The notes under the pieces are model-generated. The model ran no database searches. It saw only the letters and a program-made list of their open reading frames with translations, and was not told the DNA's origin. A DNA stretch of 64,000 nucleotides from Chelatococcus sp. HY11 (GTDB lineage Bacteria > Pseudomonadota > Alphaproteobacteria > Rhizobiales > Beijerinckiaceae). The position numbers and the translations under genes were made by a program. The DNA is taken from contig NZ_JAHBRX010000001.1 of the NCBI RefSeq assembly GCF_018398335.1, positions 1 to 64,000 on the forward strand, read 5' to 3'. This document shows, piece after piece, positions 1 to 9,574 of the stretch. How positions within the stretch are numbered: the first letter of the stretch is position 1; each line of letters opens with the position of its first letter.

Positions 1-282
1 ATCAATTGCGGGGGGCCACAGTGAAACTTCGCTCGCTTGCTCCCAAGTGTGCCCAGGGAGACGGCGCGCGAGTGCTCAAGCCTCGTGTCCTTACAACGCG
101 AGCGCGACGCTGAGAAGCCCCGGCCTGCCATGAAGCGAAGAGAGTGCCATGTGGCGCCGTCTCGCCGTTCTTCTCCGCGCCGGGCGCAGCCGCGCTGCGT
201 GGATCTTCGCGGGATTAAGGGTTATCCCGCTAGCGTGTGTTCGTGATAGGGATCCCGTCCAGCCCCGGGGAAGTATGCCGTC
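1..282. other. window edge, no supported gene
   Basis: No reading frame here looks coding on either strand. The only structure I see is a 7-bp inverted repeat at 209-215 (GCGGGAT) and 224-230 (ATCCCGC), about 50 bases upstream of the NUDIX start. It has no T-run, so it is not an obvious terminator. The segment may hold the promoter of the NUDIX gene. Confidence 0.4.
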
Positions 283-735
283 TTGCGTTTGATCTATTAT
301 GTCATGCACCTGTATTGGCGCTTCACGCGCGGCCTGACGCTTGGCGTGCGCGCTGTCGTGCTGGATCCGGAGAACCGGGTTTTCCTGGTGCGACACAGCT
401 ATATAAAGGGCTGGCATCTGCCGGGCGGAGGGGTCGAGCCGGGAGAGACACTTGTCGAGGCGCTGAGGCGTGAGCTCGAGGAAGAGGGCAATATTCTCAT
501 GGTCGGCCGGCCGGCGCTGCATGGGATTTTCCTGAACGGTCGCGCACCCAATCGTGATCACGTGGCGATCTATCTGGTGCGCAGGTTCAGGCAGAGCGCG
601 CCACGGAAAAGCGACGCCGAAATTCTCGAAACCGGCTTTTTTCCACTGGATGCCCTGCCGGAAGGCACGACCGAAGGCACACGCGCCCGGATCCTTGAAA
701 TCAAGGCCGGGCTGCCTGCCGCCGCCCTATGGTGA
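283..735 (+). CDS. NUDIX hydrolase
   Basis: Small (150 aa) NUDIX-fold pyrophosphohydrolase; the substrate cannot be told from sequence. The Nudix box lies at about residues 49-71 (G-x5-E-x7-REL-EEE), with LPGGG just before it. The usual final Gly of the box is Asn (EEEGNI), a small deviation. The start used is TTG at 283, about 10 bases after a GGGGAA ribosome-binding site; ATG at 304 (MHLYWRF) is an alternative. The hydrophobic N-terminus is typical of this rhizobial subfamily. The 3' end overlaps the converging hydroquinone reductase gene by 9 bases. Confidence 0.85.
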   Translation: MRLIYYVMHLYWRFTRGLTLGVRAVVLDPENRVFLVRHSYIKGWHLPGGGVEPGETLVEALRRELEEEGNILMVGRPALHGIFLNGRAPNRDHVAIYLVRRFRQSAPRKSDAEILETGFFPLDALPEGTTEGTRARILEIKAGLPAAALW

Positions 736-1734
736 AGGGACGAAGCTGGCGATCGCCGGCAGACGATCCCTGTCGTGGGGACCGGTGAAGTCGAGCTCCG
801 GTCCGACGGGGACAATGCGGGTCGGATTGATGGTGGTATGGCTACCATAGTAGTGGCGCTTGATATGGGCGAGGTCGACCGTCCCGGCCACACCCGGCAC
901 CTGATACAGCTCCTTGAGATAATTCGATAAATTGGGATAGTCGGCGATGCGGCGCAGGTTGCATTTGAAATGCCCGACATAGACCGCGTCGAAGCGCACG
1001 AGCGTCGTGAAGAGGCGCCAGTCCGCCTCGGTCAGCCGCGATCCCGCCAGATAGCGCTGGCGCGACAGCCGCTCCTCCACAGTGTCGAGGGCCTCGAACA
1101 GGGCGACAAAGGCTTCCTCATAGGCCTCCTGCGTGGTGGCGAACCCGGCGCGATAGACCCCGTTGTTGATGGCGCGATAGACGAAGGCGTTGGTCGCGTC
1201 GATCTCCGTGCTGAGCTCGGCCGGGTAGAAGTCGTAGGTGACATCTGTGAAGGCCGCGAAGGCGCTGTTGAACATGCGGATGATCTCGGCCGATTCGTTG
1301 CTCACGATCGTCCGCCGCTCGCTATCCCAGAGCACCGGGACCGTGACGCGGCCGGAATAGTCAGGCTTGGCCTTGGCATACAACTCGTAGAGATAGGCGG
1401 CGTGATTGATCGTGTCGGGCACGCTGCCGGGCCACGCGTCGAAGGTCCAGCCGTGCTCGGCCATGATCGGGGCGACGATGGAGAGGCCTATCAATCGGTC
1501 GAGCTTCTTGAGCTTGCGGACAATGAGCGTGCGATGCGCCCAGGGGCAGGCGAGCGAGACATAGAGGTGGTAGCGGCCCGGCTCTGCCTTGAAGCCACCG
1601 CCGCCTGACGGCCCGGCCTCGCCATCGGCGGTCACCCAGTTGCGGAAGGCCGAGTCCTGCCGCTCGAAACGGCCTGATGTCTTGGCCGTATCATACCAGC
1701 GGTCCTGCCATCGGCCATCAACCAGCATACCCAT
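727..1734 (-). CDS. glutathionyl-hydroquinone reductase (Xi-class GST)
   Basis: 335 aa, a member of the ECM4/YqjG/PcpF group, which reduces glutathionyl-hydroquinones to hydroquinones in the cytosol. The catalytic cysteine sits in the family motif CPWAHRT (Cys63). Downstream are the thioredoxin-fold VPVLWD and SNESAEIIRMF segments and an all-alpha C-terminal domain with the conserved FKCNLRRIADYPNL stretch. The start is the ATG at 1734, preceded by a strong GAGGGGAG site; 21 more upstream codons are open but have no ribosome-binding site. It converges on the NUDIX gene and probably stands alone as a transcript. Confidence 0.93.
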   Translation of the reverse strand: MGMLVDGRWQDRWYDTAKTSGRFERQDSAFRNWVTADGEAGPSGGGGFKAEPGRYHLYVSLACPWAHRTLIVRKLKKLDRLIGLSIVAPIMAEHGWTFDAWPGSVPDTINHAAYLYELYAKAKPDYSGRVTVPVLWDSERRTIVSNESAEIIRMFNSAFAAFTDVTYDFYPAELSTEIDATNAFVYRAINNGVYRAGFATTQEAYEEAFVALFEALDTVEERLSRQRYLAGSRLTEADWRLFTTLVRFDAVYVGHFKCNLRRIADYPNLSNYLKELYQVPGVAGTVDLAHIKRHYYGSHTTINPTRIVPVGPELDFTGPHDRDRLPAIASFVPSP

Positions 1735-1916
1735 GCAGATACTCCCCTCAGAGCATTTCGGCGAAGCCGGTTCACCGGAAATGCTCCATCTCTTCAAATC
1801 TTAAGCCTTCCCGGATGCAAAACCGCTTCGCGCTTTTGCTGGAATGCTCGAGCCCACCATTCTTGCATCATATGGCGAGGTTCGTCATACGGCGTAGACG
1901 CGGGCGTCTCACCATG

Positions 1917-2051
1917 CTAGAGGCCGCGCGACTTCATGCGTTTCAGATCTTTCGGGATGTAACGGCCGTGAGCCAGGTGGGTGAACAGCGACGACGACAA
2001 GGCTGAGTGCCTGACGGCTCTCGCCGTGCGGACATGCGCGGCTGGCCACAT
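1917..2051 (-). CDS. possible small protein, 44 aa
   Basis: A short frame whose last 25 or so codons use the GC-rich codons typical of this genome and give a natural-looking basic tail (LAHGRYIPKDLKRMKSRGL). It lies divergently upstream of the GNAT gene, in a stretch otherwise empty between 1735 and 2105. I recognise no family. The start is uncertain (ATG at 2051, or an internal GTG). It could be a real small protein or the remnant of one. Confidence 0.3.
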   Translation of the reverse strand: MWPAAHVRTARAVRHSALSSSLFTHLAHGRYIPKDLKRMKSRGL

Positions 2052-2105
2052 GATCTGTCCCAAGCTGTTAGCCCCGTCCTTGACGGTTTCCCGAGAGACT
2101 TCGCC

Positions 2106-2609
2106 ATGACCGATCTCAAACTCAACTTGCGCCGCGAACTGCCGGAAGACAGCCAAGCCGTCGAGAAGCTGCATGAACGTGCCTTCGGGCCCGGGCGCTT
2201 CGCGCGGACGGCCTTCCGGTTGCGCGAGGGCGTGCCGCCGGTCGCCAATCTGTCCTTCACGGCATCTGTCGGCACGCTGATCGTGGGTTCGGTGCGGCTC
2301 ACCGAAGTGCGCGTCACGACCGGTGACAAGGTGCTCATGCTGGGGCCGCTGACGGTCGATCCGGCGTTTCACGACCGGGGTATCGGCGCGGCCCTCATGC
2401 GCTTGTCGCTCGATGCCGCGCGGGACGATGGCTATCGGCTAGTCATTCTGGTGGGAGACGAGCCTTACTACAGCCGCTTCGGCTTCAAGGTCGTGCCCTC
2501 CGGGCGGCTCAAGCTGCCGGGACCGGTCGACGACAGGCGCTTTCTTTACTGCCCGCTGGTGTCGGATGCGATCGACAGCACCGCGGGAATGGTGCTTCCG
2601 GCAGCCTGA
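2106..2609 (+). CDS. GNAT family N-acetyltransferase (YhbS-like)
   Basis: 167 aa single-domain GNAT enzyme that should transfer acetyl from acetyl-CoA to an unknown amine. The acetyl-CoA site (motif A) is LTVDPAFHDRGIGAALM, followed by the motif B segment VGDEPYYSRFGFKV, which is characteristic of the YhbS-like branch. The start is the ATG at 2106 (MTDLKLNLR); the frame is open 33 codons further up, but that extension looks non-coding. No partner gene: it converges on the MoxR operon. Confidence 0.88.
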   Translation: MTDLKLNLRRELPEDSQAVEKLHERAFGPGRFARTAFRLREGVPPVANLSFTASVGTLIVGSVRLTEVRVTTGDKVLMLGPLTVDPAFHDRGIGAALMRLSLDAARDDGYRLVILVGDEPYYSRFGFKVVPSGRLKLPGPVDDRRFLYCPLVSDAIDSTAGMVLPAA

Positions 2610-2663
2610 ACGCGCAGGCGGGGCAGGGAGCAGTTCCGCCCCGTCATCGTCACGGTGGTCGGC

Positions 2664-4739
2664 TTACGCTCTCCGCCTGCGTCGGCCCTCGACCAGCCAG
2701 GCGGCGAGGACGACGCCGGCGAGCAGGGCAAGCCCCGCGAAACCGAGGCCGAGAGGCACCACCGTCACGCCGCGGACGATCGCGCTGTCACTTGGCCTCA
2801 GGCCGATCCAATCTCCGCCTGAGAAACGCGAACCGCTCGACACCGTGAGCACGCGGGGAATGTCCATCCCGCCGCCGTTGGTCGCGATGCGCCGCACGCT
2901 GCCACCCAGCTCGCGGGTGATCGGCTCGAGCCGGGTGGTGTCGCTGAAGACATCGGCGAGTTCGCGCGGGTTCTCGGGCCCAACGCTGACAAAGGCGGTC
3001 AGGTCACCGCTCGTCAGCCGGTAAAGGCCAAGCTCGGTCACCGTCGCGCTCGATGTGAAAAGGCCGGGCGCGCCAGGCCGCATGACCAGCTCGCGCTCCT
3101 CGCCGCCCGGCGCGAAGAGGCGCACCGGCGGCGGTTGGTCGGCCATGGTCTGCCGCTCCACGCTGATGGTCGTGCCGCGGGCGCTCGCGCGCAACGCCTC
3201 TTCCTCCAGCTCCGGCTCCTTCATCATCCAGTGCGCGAGCCGGCGCAGGAGATCGACATGCGGACCGCCGTTCTCGAAGCCACGCGCCCACAGCCACACG
3301 TGGTCGGACAGGAGAAGCGCGACGCGGCCCTTCTGTTCGCGGTTGAGAACGAGAAGAGGCCGATCCTCAGCGCCCGCCATCACCACGGAGCCGCCGCGCA
3401 CGTTGGAGCCGAGCAGGCGCAGCCACTCGCCCCAGCTGGGCGGCTCGCTGTCGCCGCCGGGCAATTCACGCGTCACCGGGTGGCGGCTTCCGGCCGCGGT
3501 CACATCGGCGCGGAAGGGACGCTCCACGATGCGGCCATCGGGTGTCGCGGGCAGCACGGAACCTAGAGAGGTGCGGGCGAGGCTGGCGGAACTCGCGAAT
3601 TCCGGTCCCGCGGCGACGAGGAGCGCGCCGCCTTCCTGCACGAACTGCACGATATTGTCGTAGTACATCGACGGCAGCACGCTCTGGTTTGCGTAGCGGT
3701 CGAAGATGATGAGGTCGAAGTCCTTGATGCGCTGCTGGAAAAGCGCGCGCGTCGGGAAGGCGATCAGCGACAGCTCGTTGATCGGCGTGCCGTCCTGCTT
3801 CTCCGGCGGGCGCAGGATGGTGAAATGCACGAGGTCCACATTGGCGTCGGACTTCAGGAGGTTGCGCCAGGTGCGCTCGCCGGGATGAGGCTCGCCCGAG
3901 ACGAGCAGCACACGGAGCTTGTCGCGCACGCCCTCGATGGTCACGACCTGGCGGTTGTTCGCAGTGGTGAGCTCGCCCGGCATGGCGTCCACCTCGACCT
4001 CGACGATATTCGGGCCGCCATGCTCGATACGGACGGGTATGGACAGGGGCGCGCCGGCGAGGATTTCCCGTGTCAGAAGCACCTGTCCATCACGGCGGAC
4101 CGTGAGCTGCATGCGGCCGTCGCCGCCACGTTCGGAGGCCTGGACCCGCAGGATCTGGTCGCGGCCGACGATGCCGAAGCGGGGCGCCTCGATGAGCGCG
4201 ACACGCCGGTCGCGTTCATCCGGCCGGCCCGTGATCAGGGCGTGCAGCGGGGCCCGGAAGCCCAACTGATCGGCATTGGCCGGGATGTCATGGACCACAC
4301 CGTCGGTGACCATGATGGCCCCGGCGACCCGCTCCGCCGGCACGTCCGCGAGCGCGCGCCCGAGCGCGGTGAACAGGCGTGTGCCCTCGTCGCCCGCGCC
4401 ATCCGGCACATCGACGATGCGGGTCTCGATATCCGGCAACTGGGCGAGCCGCTGTTCAAGAGCGCTCGCGGCGGCATCGGTCTGGGCGCGGCGGTCACCC
4501 AGCTGCTGCGAGCCGCTGCGGTCCACCACCACGACCGCGATATCCTTCGCCTTCTCCCGGTTTTCCTGGACGATCGCGGGATTGGCGAGGCCGGCCAGAA
4601 GCAGCGCAAGCGCCAGCGCACGGACGATCGCGACCGTTCCGCGGGCAAGTACGGCGACGACGACGGCCACAGCGACGAGGGCCGCCAAGCCGTAGATCAC
4701 GACGAGCGGTACGAGCGGCGAGAAGCTCAGGCTCAGCAT
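2664..4739 (-). CDS. membrane protein with VWA-like and GATase1-like domains
   Basis: 691 aa, last gene of the MoxR operon. Two hydrophobic helices at the N-terminus (residues 8-60) are followed by a von Willebrand factor A-like domain with an intact metal-site motif, DRSGS, at about residue 73. A central region (roughly 270-450) resembles glutamine amidotransferase-like domains of MoxR-linked proteins (RVLLVSGEPHPGERTW, then FDLIIFDRYANQSVLP and VQEGGALLVAAGPEF). A single C-terminal helix ends in RRRRRA. This layout suggests a periplasmic body anchored at both ends. It begins 9 bases after the DUF4159 gene. The exact function is unknown. Confidence 0.82.
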   Translation of the reverse strand: MLSLSFSPLVPLVVIYGLAALVAVAVVVAVLARGTVAIVRALALALLLAGLANPAIVQENREKAKDIAVVVVDRSGSQQLGDRRAQTDAAASALEQRLAQLPDIETRIVDVPDGAGDEGTRLFTALGRALADVPAERVAGAIMVTDGVVHDIPANADQLGFRAPLHALITGRPDERDRRVALIEAPRFGIVGRDQILRVQASERGGDGRMQLTVRRDGQVLLTREILAGAPLSIPVRIEHGGPNIVEVEVDAMPGELTTANNRQVVTIEGVRDKLRVLLVSGEPHPGERTWRNLLKSDANVDLVHFTILRPPEKQDGTPINELSLIAFPTRALFQQRIKDFDLIIFDRYANQSVLPSMYYDNIVQFVQEGGALLVAAGPEFASSASLARTSLGSVLPATPDGRIVERPFRADVTAAGSRHPVTRELPGGDSEPPSWGEWLRLLGSNVRGGSVVMAGAEDRPLLVLNREQKGRVALLLSDHVWLWARGFENGGPHVDLLRRLAHWMMKEPELEEEALRASARGTTISVERQTMADQPPPVRLFAPGGEERELVMRPGAPGLFTSSATVTELGLYRLTSGDLTAFVSVGPENPRELADVFSDTTRLEPITRELGGSVRRIATNGGGMDIPRVLTVSSGSRFSGGDWIGLRPSDSAIVRGVTVVPLGLGFAGLALLAGVVLAAWLVEGRRRRRA

Positions 4740-4748
4740 ACGCGGCTC

Positions 4749-7574
4749 CTACTGCCCGAGCCGTTCGAGCAATGCGGGGACATGGACCTGGTCGGCCTTG
4801 TAGTTGCCGGTCAGCGCGTACATCACGATGTTGATGCCGCTGCGATAGGACATTTCCCGCTGGCGCGGATCAGGGCCGAGCACGGGATAAAGCGGCGATC
4901 CGTCGGAACCGACAGCCCAGGCGGCGGCGAGGTCGTTGCCGGTGATGACGATGGGCGATACGCCATCGCCGGCACGGGCGGGCCGACGTTCGCCATCGAC
5001 CACCGGGGGCAGCGCCTCGACCCAGGTCGTCCCGCGGTCGTAGCGACCGGGGAAGGTCTCCAGCAGATAGAACGCCTTGGTCAGGACGTGATCCGGCGGT
5101 ACCGGCTCAAGCTCGGGAATGTCGAGGCTCGACAGCATGCGGCGAAGCTGCTGCGTTTCCGGCGAGGTCTGGCCGTTGGCGCGCAAGGCGTCGCGCGTGT
5201 CGAAGATCACGGTGCCGCCATTCTTCATGAACGTATCGAGCCGGCGCAGGGCTGCATCTGGAGGCAGCGGGCGCCCCGCGACCACCGGCCAATAGATGAG
5301 CGGATAGAACGAGAGTTCGTCGCGGCTGGGATCGATGCCGATCGGCTCCGCCGGCTCGAAAGTCGTACGCGCCATCAGCGCGTCGGAGAGGCCGACGAGA
5401 CCCGCGCGGCTTGTCGCATCCACCTGCTGGTCGCCGGTGATGACATAGGCGAGGCGGGTATGGAGCGCCGAGGCGATGTCCTCCTGCCGCAGCGGCGGAT
5501 TGGATGAGGCGGCCGGCTTCGGCGGTATCTCAGCCGCTGTTGCTGGGGACATCAGCATGATCGCCGCCAGCGATGCCGCGACGGTGAGTGCTGCGATGGA
5601 GGCGGCGGCCGCGCCGCGCCGACGGCCGAAACGGCCGAGGTGGCCGCCCATCCAGGCGGCAATCAAGGTATCGAGGGCCAGCAGGATGAGCGCCGCCGTG
5701 ATCAGGCTGCCGCGCAGATCGACGGCCTCGGGCTGGGCAATCGGTCTCACATCAGCGGCGAGCGGGGTGATGTCGAGCGGGGTGAGGCGGTCGGCGGAGG
5801 TGAGCACATTCACGGCTTGCAGACCCTCGTTGGGCCCATACAGGCCGGCGGGATGGTCGGGCGTGGCGCGTCCCGCGTAGCCGCGCGGGACGGGCTTGGC
5901 TGTGGCCGGCGGCGCGGAGAAGACGCCGAAACCATTGAGAATATGCCGGGGCGCCACTGTCTCGGTGCTTGCGGTCACACCGCTCTCGGTCGCGGGGGTG
6001 CCGGCGAGCTGGACGATCTTGCGCAGCATTTCGACGAAGAGACCCGACATCGGCAGGTTCGACCAGGAGGGGTCCGCCGTGACGTGGAACAAGACGATCT
6101 CGCCTTCGCCACGCCGTTCCGCGGTGACGATCGGCGTGCCATCGGACAAGGAGGCCCAGGTGCGCGCCGCCAGGTTTCCGTCCGGCTCGGCCAGGATCTG
6201 CCGCTGCACGGTGACATCGGTCGGGATCGCGAGATCGGCGAACGGGCTCTGCTGCCCGAAGGGCGCCAGGGACTTCGGGGTATCCCAGGAAAGGGACCCG
6301 CCGAGGCTGCGCCCGCCGCGCCTGAGCTTGACCGGCACGAGCGCGTCGTTGCCGGCGGCAAGGCGCGATCCCGCGAAGCGCACGAGCACGCCGCCGTCCT
6401 CGACATAACGCGTGAGGCGCTGGAGCGTTTCGGAATCAAGCACGCCGACGTCCGTCAGCACGATCATCGAAACCTGCTGCTCGATAAGCGCGCCGATGGC
6501 CTCGGCCACGCCGCCGCGCGGCTCGCGCAGTTCGGCAAAGGGTTGCAATGCGCGCGCCACGTAGTAGGTCGGCGCCAGCAGGGGCTGGGCGACGTCCGCG
6601 CTGACACCGGATACCAAGCCGATGCTGCGGCGCTTGCCGTCGTCACCGACGAGCGAGACGGCGCCCGCCGAGTTTTCATCGACGATCTCGACGCGGGTGA
6701 TGGAATTGCGGATCTCGACGGGCAGCGTGAAGCGCGCATTCGCTTCCGTCGCGCCGGCGGGGAAGGTGAAGGGGGTCTCGCCGACAGGCAGGCCCTTGAG
6801 ATCGACCGCGCGCAAGGTGCCGCGATCGCGGCCTTCCGCCGTCGGCCGAATGACGGTGACGTCGAAGCCCGCGCTGACATTCGCGGTCGCGGCGAGGCCG
6901 AAGGGCTGCGAGGCCTCGCGGCGGTAGACCGTGACGGGATGCGAGCCCTTGATGGCGGCGAGGCCCGTGACGAATTGGTCCTCCTCCACCCGGATGCCGC
7001 TCGTGACCCAGACGATTTCAGCCTCGGGCTGGGCGTTCAGGAAGACGCTGATGCTCGTCAGATGCTCATTGCGCCGGCTCGAGAAGGGGAGCGGCGTGAT
7101 GGCGCGCAACCGCTCGGCGGCCTGGCCGGCCTCGCCCATGGTGACATCAGACGTCAGTGGGCCGCCCAGAGCGACAACCGCGACAGGCCGCTCGGCGCGC
7201 GAGGCCGTGGCGATGACCCCGGCGGCCAGATCGACCCGTTCCTGCCAATCCCCGGCTGCCGCGAAATCGTTGTCGATCAGTAGCAGCACGGGCCCACTGC
7301 CCGCCGTTGCTCCACCCGAAGGCGGGTTCCAAACCGGTCCGGCGGCGGCGAGAATGAGAAGCGCGGCGATCAGGAGCCGCAGCAGAAGCAGCCACCAGGG
7401 CGTGCGCGCCGGTGTCTCCTGCTTCGGCAGGATATCGGTGATCACCGCCAGTGGTGGAAAGGCGATGCGGCGCGGTTGCGGCGGGGTGACACGCAACATG
7501 AGCCATATCGCCGGCAGGGCGGCAAGGGCGGCAAGGACAAGGGGGGCGGTGAAGGCCAGCGGCAAGCCGAACAT
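4749..7574 (-). CDS. DUF4159 domain protein with BatA-type N-terminus
   Basis: 941 aa membrane protein of the MoxR operon. The N-terminus has the two-helix BatA/aerotolerance-regulator layout (residues 5-25 and about 60-80, with PRRIAFPPL between). A VWA-like region follows, but its metal motif is degenerate (LLIDNDFAAAGD in place of DxSxS). A helix near residue 640 and another near 680 lead to the C-terminal DUF4159 domain, about 720-941 (LAYVITGD, FYPLIYWPV, GGTVIFDTRD). The gene starts 3 bases after the DUF58 gene, so the two are translationally linked. The role is probably structural or regulatory in a MoxR chaperone system. Confidence 0.88.
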   Translation of the reverse strand: MFGLPLAFTAPLVLAALAALPAIWLMLRVTPPQPRRIAFPPLAVITDILPKQETPARTPWWLLLLRLLIAALLILAAAGPVWNPPSGGATAGSGPVLLLIDNDFAAAGDWQERVDLAAGVIATASRAERPVAVVALGGPLTSDVTMGEAGQAAERLRAITPLPFSSRRNEHLTSISVFLNAQPEAEIVWVTSGIRVEEDQFVTGLAAIKGSHPVTVYRREASQPFGLAATANVSAGFDVTVIRPTAEGRDRGTLRAVDLKGLPVGETPFTFPAGATEANARFTLPVEIRNSITRVEIVDENSAGAVSLVGDDGKRRSIGLVSGVSADVAQPLLAPTYYVARALQPFAELREPRGGVAEAIGALIEQQVSMIVLTDVGVLDSETLQRLTRYVEDGGVLVRFAGSRLAAGNDALVPVKLRRGGRSLGGSLSWDTPKSLAPFGQQSPFADLAIPTDVTVQRQILAEPDGNLAARTWASLSDGTPIVTAERRGEGEIVLFHVTADPSWSNLPMSGLFVEMLRKIVQLAGTPATESGVTASTETVAPRHILNGFGVFSAPPATAKPVPRGYAGRATPDHPAGLYGPNEGLQAVNVLTSADRLTPLDITPLAADVRPIAQPEAVDLRGSLITAALILLALDTLIAAWMGGHLGRFGRRRGAAAASIAALTVAASLAAIMLMSPATAAEIPPKPAASSNPPLRQEDIASALHTRLAYVITGDQQVDATSRAGLVGLSDALMARTTFEPAEPIGIDPSRDELSFYPLIYWPVVAGRPLPPDAALRRLDTFMKNGGTVIFDTRDALRANGQTSPETQQLRRMLSSLDIPELEPVPPDHVLTKAFYLLETFPGRYDRGTTWVEALPPVVDGERRPARAGDGVSPIVITGNDLAAAWAVGSDGSPLYPVLGPDPRQREMSYRSGINIVMYALTGNYKADQVHVPALLERLGQ

Positions 7575-7577
7575 GGA

Positions 7578-8519
7578 CTACCTCCCCACAGCCAGCGGCT
7601 GCAGCGCCGCGGCGCCACGGCTGGTCGCGATAAGGTTGAGGAGGCGCAGGACCACGCCGCTCGCCGGCTGATCGGTGTGATGGAGCGAAAGCGTCCAGCC
7701 GCGCGCGGCGAAGGCGGCCGTCACCTCTTCGCGATGCCGGGCAATGCGCTTGCGGTAATCCTCGCCCCAGGACGTCGCGTCACCGATCCTGAGATGCGTT
7801 CCATCCTCCGGGTTCTCAAGCTCAGCTTGCCCATGGAAGGGAAATGTCTCCTCGACAGGATCGATGATCATCACGCAATGGCCGCGCGCCCCGCGCGCCG
7901 CGATCGTCTCGACCGTCGTGCGCAGCCGGGCCGGTTCGACCAGGAAATCGCTGATCAGGATGGCCTCGTTGAGCGGGGGGAGGGCTTGCGGTGGGGGGAG
8001 GTCGGCCTTCAGGCCGGCTGTATCCGCGACAAGAGCCTCGGCGACAAGCTCCACGATGCGCCGGGAGGCCCGGGGCGGCATCGCGCCCATCAAGCCGATG
8101 CGCTCGCCGCCCTCGACCAGCGCATCCGCCAGCGCCAGCCCGATGACGAGCGCGCGCTCGATCTTCGAGGCGCTGGCGAGCGTCGAGGTGAACCCCATGG
8201 AAGCCGAGCGGTCCATCCACAGCCAGACGCTTTGCGCGGCTTCCCATTCCCTTTCACGGACATAGAGCCGGTCGTCGCGCGCCGAGCGCCGCCAGTCGAT
8301 GCGCGCCATCGCCTCGCCCGAGGTGAAGGGGCGGAACTGCCAGAAGCTCTCCCCCGTTCCGGCCCGGCGCCTGCCGTGAATGCCATGAGCGACCGACGCA
8401 GAGACCCGGCGCGCCTCCAGCACGATTCGTGGCAGGCGCTCGGCCAGCGACATCGCGGCATCGGCCTCGCGCCGGCCGGGCGAACGTTGATCGAGCGGAA
8501 GAACCTGCACACGCGCCAT
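7578..8519 (-). CDS. DUF58 domain protein of the MoxR system
   Basis: 313 aa cytosolic protein. The DUF58 signature is plain at about residues 73-105: RIDWRRSARDDRLYVRE, followed by the VWA-type metal motif DRSASM. Such proteins normally act with a MoxR ATPase, as adaptor or client. It lies 10 bases downstream of moxR and 3 bases upstream of the DUF4159 gene, which supports one transcript for all four genes. Confidence 0.92.
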   Translation of the reverse strand: MARVQVLPLDQRSPGRREADAAMSLAERLPRIVLEARRVSASVAHGIHGRRRAGTGESFWQFRPFTSGEAMARIDWRRSARDDRLYVREREWEAAQSVWLWMDRSASMGFTSTLASASKIERALVIGLALADALVEGGERIGLMGAMPPRASRRIVELVAEALVADTAGLKADLPPPQALPPLNEAILISDFLVEPARLRTTVETIAARGARGHCVMIIDPVEETFPFHGQAELENPEDGTHLRIGDATSWGEDYRKRIARHREEVTAAFAARGWTLSLHHTDQPASGVVLRLLNLIATSRGAAALQPLAVGR

Positions 8520-8529
8520 TGCGGGAGTC

Positions 8530-9555
8530 CTACCCGAGCCGCGCCACGAGCCGTTTGACCAGCCCGGTCACGGTCTCGCCATCGGCTCGCGCGGCGAAGG
8601 TCAAGGCCATGCGGTGTTTCAGGACTGGCTCGGCAAGGGCGGCCACGTCGTCGAGAGAAGGCGCCAGCCGCCCGTCGACCAGGGCGCGGGCGCGGACCGC
8701 CAGAATGAGCGCCTGGCTGGCGCGCGGACCCGGTCCCCACGCCAGGAGATCGGTCACCTCGCTTGGGCCGTCACCGGGGCGCGCCGAGCGCACGAGGTCG
8801 AGGATCGCATCCACCACCTTGTCGCCGGCCGGCAGGCGACGCACCAGCCGCTGGATGTTGAGAAGGCCGTCGGCCGTCAGTGCCGCCGTGGGCTCCACGA
8901 TTTCAGACGTCGTCGTTTCGAGGAGGATGCGCCGCTCCGCCGCCCGGTCGGGATAGCCGACGTCGATCTGCAGAAGGAAGCGGTCGAGCTGCGCCTCGGG
9001 CAGCGGATAGGTGCCTTCCTGCTCGATCGGGTTCTGGGTGGCGAGCACATGGAAGGGCCGGGGCAGGTCGTGCCGCTCGCCGGCGACGGTCACGTGGTGC
9101 TCCTGCATCGCCTGCAGGAGCGCGGACTGGGTGCGGGGGCTCGCGCGGTTGATCTCGTCGGCCATGAGGAGCTGCGCGAAGATCGGTCCGCGGACGAAGC
9201 GGAAGCTGCGCTTGTGGTCGATCGATTCGTCCAGGATCTCGCTGCCGAGGATGTCCGACGGCATCAGATCCGGCGTGAACTGCACGCGCTGGGCATCAAG
9301 CCCCAACACCGTGCCAAGCGCTTCGACCAGCTTCGTCTTCGCAAGGCCGGGCACACCGACGAGAAGGCCGTGGCCACCGGCGAGGATCGTCACGAGCGCG
9401 AGTTCGACCACATGTTCCTGGCCGAAAATCACAGACCCGATGGACGCCTTGGCCTTGCCGATGGTGTCGAGCGCCGTCTCGGCCGCCGCGACGACGGCCT
9501 GGTCTATGGTGGTGGGCGCCACGGCTGCGGCCTCAGAACGCGTCCCTGCCGTCAT
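8530..9555 (-). CDS. MoxR family AAA+ ATPase
   Basis: 341 aa ATPase heading the four-gene operon. Walker A is GVPGLAKT (residues 67-74), Walker B is LLMADEINRA (about 129-138), and the sensor 1 region is VLATQNPIEQEGTYPLPEAQLDRF, followed by the lid domain. MoxR proteins act as chaperones for assembly or activation of VWA-containing partners, which here are encoded directly downstream. The start is the ATG at 9555, 8 bases after GGAG. An in-frame ATG at 9579 lies inside the 17-bp tandem repeat and has no ribosome-binding site. Confidence 0.94.
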   Translation of the reverse strand: MTAGTRSEAAAVAPTTIDQAVVAAAETALDTIGKAKASIGSVIFGQEHVVELALVTILAGGHGLLVGVPGLAKTKLVEALGTVLGLDAQRVQFTPDLMPSDILGSEILDESIDHKRSFRFVRGPIFAQLLMADEINRASPRTQSALLQAMQEHHVTVAGERHDLPRPFHVLATQNPIEQEGTYPLPEAQLDRFLLQIDVGYPDRAAERRILLETTTSEIVEPTAALTADGLLNIQRLVRRLPAGDKVVDAILDLVRSARPGDGPSEVTDLLAWGPGPRASQALILAVRARALVDGRLAPSLDDVAALAEPVLKHRMALTFAARADGETVTGLVKRLVARLG

Positions 9556-9574
9556 TCGTCTGTCTCCTTCGAAG

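Noticed and set aside
3825-7283. Two very long plus-strand frames (560 and 547 codons) opposite the MoxR-operon genes
   Set aside because: GC-rich genes commonly leave the antisense frame open; composition is Arg/Asp/Gly-rich without motifs, and the minus-strand proteins have clear domains.
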